A stretch of 9,394 bases of DNA, from NCBI GenBank assembly GCA_002495885.1, contig DAHG01000077.1:953-10346 (forward strand), written 5' to 3'. The position numbers and the translations under genes were made by a program. The DNA comes from Methanocellaceae archaeon UBA148 (GTDB taxonomy: Archaea; Halobacteriota; UBA148). Under the pieces are notes generated by a model. The model was not told where the DNA came from and searched no databases. It saw only the letters and a program-made list of their open reading frames with translations. This document shows positions 6,816-9,394 of this stretch, piece by piece (positions within the stretch are counted from its first letter, which is position 1; each line of letters opens with the position of its first letter).

Positions 6816-6837
6816 ATGAAAACTTATCACTTTTCAT
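6816..6837. promoter_or_regulatory. Inverted repeat over predicted transcription start
   Basis: Seven-base arms ATGAAAA (6816-6822) and TTTTCAT (6831-6837) are separated by eight bases. The dyad covers the start site predicted from the TATA box at 6843-6850, a typical place for an archaeal repressor operator. No named regulator motif was recognised. Confidence 0.4.
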
Positions 6838-6873
6838 TATGATATTTAAAACTAACTATCGCATCTAAGTTTT
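6819..6873. repeat. Eight-base inverted repeat centred on the TATA box
   Basis: AAAACTTA at 6819-6826 and TAAGTTTT at 6866-6873 are perfect reverse complements. Their midpoint (6846) coincides with the middle of TTTAAATA at 6843-6850. The downstream arm overlaps the dyad at 6816-6837. In such AT-rich DNA chance is a real alternative. Confidence 0.4.
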
Positions 6874-6927
6874 ATTCCACAATTCAAAATTAAATATATA
6901 GTATTATGTGATGTGATCTCTGATCTT

Positions 6928-8007
6928 TCACTGTAGCACTGAAAAAATCACAATAACTATCAGCATCAAAGCCGTTCTAATGGCGGTGGACAGTATCATG
7001 ATCTCCATACCGATTTTAAAGCCGAATATGCCTACATAGTAGGGCATCAATATTCTAAAGATGGTCGTGATGCTGGAGAGCACATCTCCCACCAATAGCG
7101 CCAGGAGGATCTCTCGGCTTGATAGAATGCCCTGGGAGAGAAGATTGCCTGCAATGGTCTGGGCAGCCAGAAAATTGGCGAATTGGGCAACAACTATGCT
7201 CAATCCCGCCGGAGGAATGGGGAAATAATTTGCGATACCGCCCAACTGTGATGTCAAGACATCCAGAAAGCCGGCTGCTATCAACAAGAAAACTATGAAT
7301 GTAGTGGGTACAGTCGAAAAAAGTATTCTTTTTGCAGTTTTTTCTGAAGTTATTATGCTCATTCTTATGGCGTCTTTTAATGGCGGACGCTTGGAATGGA
7401 CCCGGTCCATCAGAAGGCAGTCATTCTTTTGCAGCAAGAGCCTCCCTCCTATGATTATCAACAGTGTTTGCAGAAGTCCCACAAACATTAGTAGGCAAAA
7501 GTAAATGACTCCAGTAACGCCTAGCAAGGGTATCAGTACAGGAAGCATGGACCTCCAATGCATGACGATTGACGGAAAGGAGGTCATCATTGAGGCCATA
7601 AATAATTCACGTTTATTTATGAATTCATCTTCATAATATGTAGCCAGCATCGAATTAGCAGAAACAGGAGACAAAAAAGCAGTCACGAAGCTTGCACCGC
7701 ATTCATGCCTTAGATGGGCAAAATCAGTTAATGGCCTTGCCAAGAATGCGACTTTATCCATTATCCTTAAAGCGACAATCAATTCTGCAAGGAACACTCC
7801 TATGATCATGAAGGGCACTGTGGCCATCAAGAAACGAGCAGATGATTTCGATGCATGATATATGATTGGATAAAGATCTATATCGACCTCCCTGTGCATT
7901 GCCGTTATGATCCACCAGGCGAATATTATTGTTAATAACACTACTAAAATCAAATATATTTTATTATTTATCCATATATTGCGAATCATCTTATTCATTT
8001 GGCTCAT
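6928..8007 (-). CDS. Gate-domain (nucleoside-recognition-like) membrane protein
   Basis: Integral membrane protein of 359 residues with about eight to ten hydrophobic segments. One N-terminal span at about 17-37 is followed by two related halves. Half one (about 57-190) begins ARFLMATVPFMIIG. Half two (about 225-357) begins AKRILFSTVPTTFIVF. The halves align again at RELFMASMMTSFPSIVMHWR (133-152) and REILLALLVGDVLSSITTIF (298-317), each followed by a Met/Leu-Pro segment. This two-fold Gate layout is known from Pfam Gate/nucleoside-recognition proteins, and Gate segments also form the pore of the ferrous-iron transporter FeoB. Its substrate cannot be read here. Its place between receptor genes suggests a link to transport or export of the same ligands, which is inference. 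The start is uncertain: ATG 8007 lacks a clear ribosome site, and in-frame ATGs at 7998 and 7989 are alternatives. The cytoplasmic loop at 191-215 is charged and Pro-containing. Confidence 0.85.
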   Translation of the reverse strand: MSQMNKMIRNIWINNKIYLILVVLLTIIFAWWIITAMHREVDIDLYPIIYHASKSSARFLMATVPFMIIGVFLAELIVALRIMDKVAFLARPLTDFAHLRHECGASFVTAFLSPVSANSMLATYYEDEFINKRELFMASMMTSFPSIVMHWRSMLPVLIPLLGVTGVIYFCLLMFVGLLQTLLIIIGGRLLLQKNDCLLMDRVHSKRPPLKDAIRMSIITSEKTAKRILFSTVPTTFIVFLLIAAGFLDVLTSQLGGIANYFPIPPAGLSIVVAQFANFLAAQTIAGNLLSQGILSSREILLALLVGDVLSSITTIFRILMPYYVGIFGFKIGMEIMILSTAIRTALMLIVIVIFSVLQ

Positions 8008-8028
8008 AACAGTCGTTCCATGCAGAAT

Positions 8029-8035
8029 AAAAAAA
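8029..8035 (-). terminator. T-tract after binding-protein gene
   Basis: Seven consecutive T on the minus strand, 24 bases after the stop of 8059-9237, in the 51-base gap before the Gate gene. Archaeal polymerase commonly stops at such tracts. The same stretch could instead act as a weak TATA-like element for a nearly leaderless Gate-protein transcript. Confidence 0.4.
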
Positions 8036-8058
8036 GTAGGATAATTGATTTCATAACC

Positions 8059-9237
8059 CTACAATGGTGGATATATAAATACGCCATGCTGGCGGGGATC
8101 AAATTGTGCATCCAGGAAATCCGATAAAAATTCCTGAATCATCCTTTGTGGATCTAGGTCTTTAAATAGATCAGGTTGGATGATCTTTGCTGCATATGCC
8201 TCCCCAATTGGCCCCTGAATTCCCAGCGGAAGTCCCATGTACATCACATAAACGCGGCCATTTTTCACAGCATTGGTTTGAGCCAGCTCAGGTCGCTGCA
8301 CGATCTCATTTCTCAAGGCCTCTGCTTGAGCCGGATCATCGACGCTATATCCTGTTTCAGGGCCTTTTGTTCCGGCATATCTAATAATGATGTCCGGATT
8401 ATGCTTCACAACCTTTTCAGCATCTATCTCTGCTATGTCAAAATCGTCATTGGCGAATATGTTTTTTCCACCAGCCAATTCGATTACCCTCGTGATATAG
8501 TTTGGACTGCCAAAGGTCTCATATGGCTTTAAGCGTTCCCAATAGACCATTGGCCTCTTCTCTTCTGGCAGATCTTTTGTCCGTTCTGCAATGATATCCA
8601 TATTCTTAGAATAAAAGCCATCGATATAATTATCAAGAGCTTCTTCTTTTTCCAGAATATACGCAAGCTTTTTTGCCTCATCAACAAATGTTTTAGGATC
8701 GAAGAGATCAAGTCCGACTACGGTAATATTCTCTGGCAGCTGTTCTTCGAGCTTGGAGGGGTAGTAGTGCCAGCATGTTAGCAAATCGGGACTTAGATTT
8801 AGAATCATCTCTAAATCAGGACTAGAAGCACTTCCTGGTGCAGTTTTATTGATAAGCGAAGGGAAGAACATCCAGCGAAAATCGATGTCCTTGAAATAGT
8901 TGGGTATCCCAACGATCTTTTCTTTATCTCCCATCAAGGATATAGTCTCCGTGTCATATCCCCCAAATGCGATGATGCGCTTGATAGGCTTATAAATGGT
9001 CACGGTTCTATTCGTGCAATCTACAATGGTGCGTGGATAGTTTTCCTTGATGTGCTTGATCTCCTCCAGTTGGTCTGAGGTTATCTTTCCTTCTCTTAAT
9101 TGATCCTCAGCCATCTGCAGCTCATCCTTAGATACGATCTTATCTCCATCCAAATCCCCTGGCACAGCCCCATGAACAAAGGTGATTGCTGCCAGAATGA
9201 TTAGAATGATCGAACCATTTCTTAGGCAATTTTTCAT
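8059..9237 (-). CDS. Substrate-binding protein with degenerate dockerin-like module
   Basis: Secreted FecB/BtuF-type receptor of 392 residues from ATG at 9237. A longer frame reaches ATG 9333, but the extra residues precede the signal peptide and overlap the promoter. From 9237 the signal peptide (1-23, ending Val-His-Gly, no lipobox) and EF-hand loop DLDGDKIVSKDE (28-39) fall at exactly the same residue numbers as in the protein at 633-1793. The second EF-hand segment (EGKITSDQLEEIKHI) lacks calcium ligands. The Peripla_BP_2 domain (about 67-392) contains YPRTIVDCTNRTVTI, SSPDLEMILNLSPDLLTCW, the lobe-linking helix near 198-222, LAGGKNIF (254-261), IDAEKVVKHNPDIIIRY, RPELAQTNAVKNGRVYVMY and the tail IQPDLFKDLDP, ending IYPPL. 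Unlike operon copies it stops right after Pro-Pro-Leu, with no Glu-Glu/ribosome-site codons, and no gene follows closely. No Shine-Dalgarno sequence precedes ATG 9237. The TATA spacing suggests a leaderless mRNA. Confidence 0.92.
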   Translation of the reverse strand: MKNCLRNGSIILIILAAITFVHGAVPGDLDGDKIVSKDELQMAEDQLREGKITSDQLEEIKHIKENYPRTIVDCTNRTVTIYKPIKRIIAFGGYDTETISLMGDKEKIVGIPNYFKDIDFRWMFFPSLINKTAPGSASSPDLEMILNLSPDLLTCWHYYPSKLEEQLPENITVVGLDLFDPKTFVDEAKKLAYILEKEEALDNYIDGFYSKNMDIIAERTKDLPEEKRPMVYWERLKPYETFGSPNYITRVIELAGGKNIFANDDFDIAEIDAEKVVKHNPDIIIRYAGTKGPETGYSVDDPAQAEALRNEIVQRPELAQTNAVKNGRVYVMYMGLPLGIQGPIGEAYAAKIIQPDLFKDLDPQRMIQEFLSDFLDAQFDPRQHGVFIYPPL

Positions 9238-9258
9238 AATAATTCTAATGAATTTCAT

Positions 9259-9275
9259 ATTTATATCAATTTCGG
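9259..9275 (-). promoter_or_regulatory. Promoter (BRE plus TATA) of the gene at 8059-9237
   Basis: Minus strand CCGAAATT (9268-9275) is followed by ATATAAAT (9259-9266), matching the archaeal BRE-TATA arrangement. The TATA centre is about 25-26 bases from the A of ATG 9237, which places the transcript start at or beside the start codon. Confidence 0.6.
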
Positions 9276-9296
9276 AGAAATACATTAAGAAATAAC

Positions 9297-9302
9297 AAAA
9301 AA
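9297..9302 (-). terminator. Possible T-tract terminator of the upstream gene
   Basis: Six T on the minus strand, after the TAA at 9360-9362. A short inverted repeat (9330-9346, GTAATCA and TGATTGC with one wobble pair and a three-base loop) lies between, but it is too far from the T-tract to form a classic hairpin terminator. Confidence 0.35.
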
Positions 9303-9359
9303 TAGAAATTTGACTAATATATTTCACAAGCAATCAGCGTGATTACTCTTCAATCCGGC

Positions 9360-9394
9360 TTACGCACCTAGCACCTTGCTCATCTTCTCCTTCC
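9360..9394 (-). CDS. Possible C-terminal end of an upstream gene (partial)
   Basis: Reading from the window edge, one minus-strand frame gives KEKMSKVLGA followed by TAA at 9360-9362. The codons (AAG, GAG, AGC, GTG) look like ordinary coding sequence, and the spacing to the following promoter is natural for a gene end. Ten codons are too few to identify the protein. An alternative is a very short ORF beginning at the internal ATG, which seems unlikely. Confidence 0.35.
   Translation of the reverse strand, partial: KEKMSKVLGA

Larger units (their letters stand above)
6784..6927 (-). promoter_or_regulatory. Leader and promoter region of the six-gene run
   Basis: This AT-rich 144-base spacer holds no ORF of note. 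Two TATA-like elements read on the minus strand: TTTAAATA at 6843-6850 and TATATATTTA at 6891-6900. The first matches the archaeal TTTAWATA pattern. With the usual spacing it would start transcripts near 6820, leaving a leader of roughly 35-40 bases. The second would give a leader of about 85 bases. GAGGA at 6791-6795 is the ribosome site. No strong T-tract ends the Gate-protein gene, so read-through from upstream is possible. Confidence 0.6.

Noticed and set aside
9238..9333. Upstream ATGs (9333, 9258) for the gene at 8059-9237
   Set aside because: The extra residues precede a normal signal peptide and cover the promoter. From 9237 the protein aligns residue for residue with the copy at 633-1793.
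9330..9346. Short hairpin as an intrinsic terminator
   Set aside because: The stem is short and AT-rich and lies nearly 30 bases from the T-tract, so it does not form a convincing stem-plus-U structure.
1..9394. CRISPR array, tRNA, rRNA, insertion sequence or phage genes
   Set aside because: No spaced direct repeats, RNA gene folds, transposase motifs or terminal inverted repeats were seen. The repeated look comes from paralogous genes.

Overview
This window looks archaeal, most likely from a methanogen of the Methanosarcinales or a relative. This is inferred from protein style, promoter elements and short spacings, because no marker gene is present. All convincing genes lie on the minus strand, so the biological order runs from high to low coordinates. 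Seven of the eight full or nearly full genes are paralogous secreted substrate-binding proteins of the iron-complex/cobalamin type (Peripla_BP_2, FecB/BtuF-like). Each carries a Ca2+-binding EF-hand module of dockerin type between its signal peptide and its binding domain.

Layout in transcription order: (a) 9360-9394, the last ten codons of an unidentified gene, followed by a spacer with a promoter. (b) 8059-9237, a binding protein with a one-and-a-half EF-hand module, possibly translated from a leaderless mRNA. (c) 6928-8007, a multi-span membrane protein made of two Gate (nucleoside-recognition-like) halves. (d) 6784-6927, a 144-base AT-rich spacer with TATA boxes and overlapping inverted repeats. 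(e) 6783 down to 1, a tight run of six binding-protein genes: 5536-6783, 4270-5535, 3022-4269, 1830-3005, 633-1793, and a gene starting at 629 that runs off the window. Spacings in this run are 0, 0, 16, 36 and 3 bases, so it is probably one operon.

The proteins appear to be a set of extracytoplasmic receptors for metal chelates such as siderophores, haem, corrinoids or nickel complexes. The exact ligands cannot be read from the sequence. No ABC permease or ATPase is present. None of the receptors has a lipobox or a C-terminal membrane anchor, so the dockerin-like module may hold them at the cell surface by binding a cohesin elsewhere. That would let several receptors share a scaffold or permease. 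The Gate protein is the only membrane protein here and could be a transport partner.

Two architectures coexist. Five proteins (5536-6783, 4270-5535, 3022-4269, 1830-3005, 1-629) have two complete EF-hand loops. Two (8059-9237, 633-1793) have one canonical loop and a second that has lost its calcium ligands. The gene at 1830-3005 carries the full module on a clearly different binding-domain lineage. In the operon, the conserved C-terminal Pro-Pro-Leu-Glu-Glu codons double as the Shine-Dalgarno sequence of the next gene.
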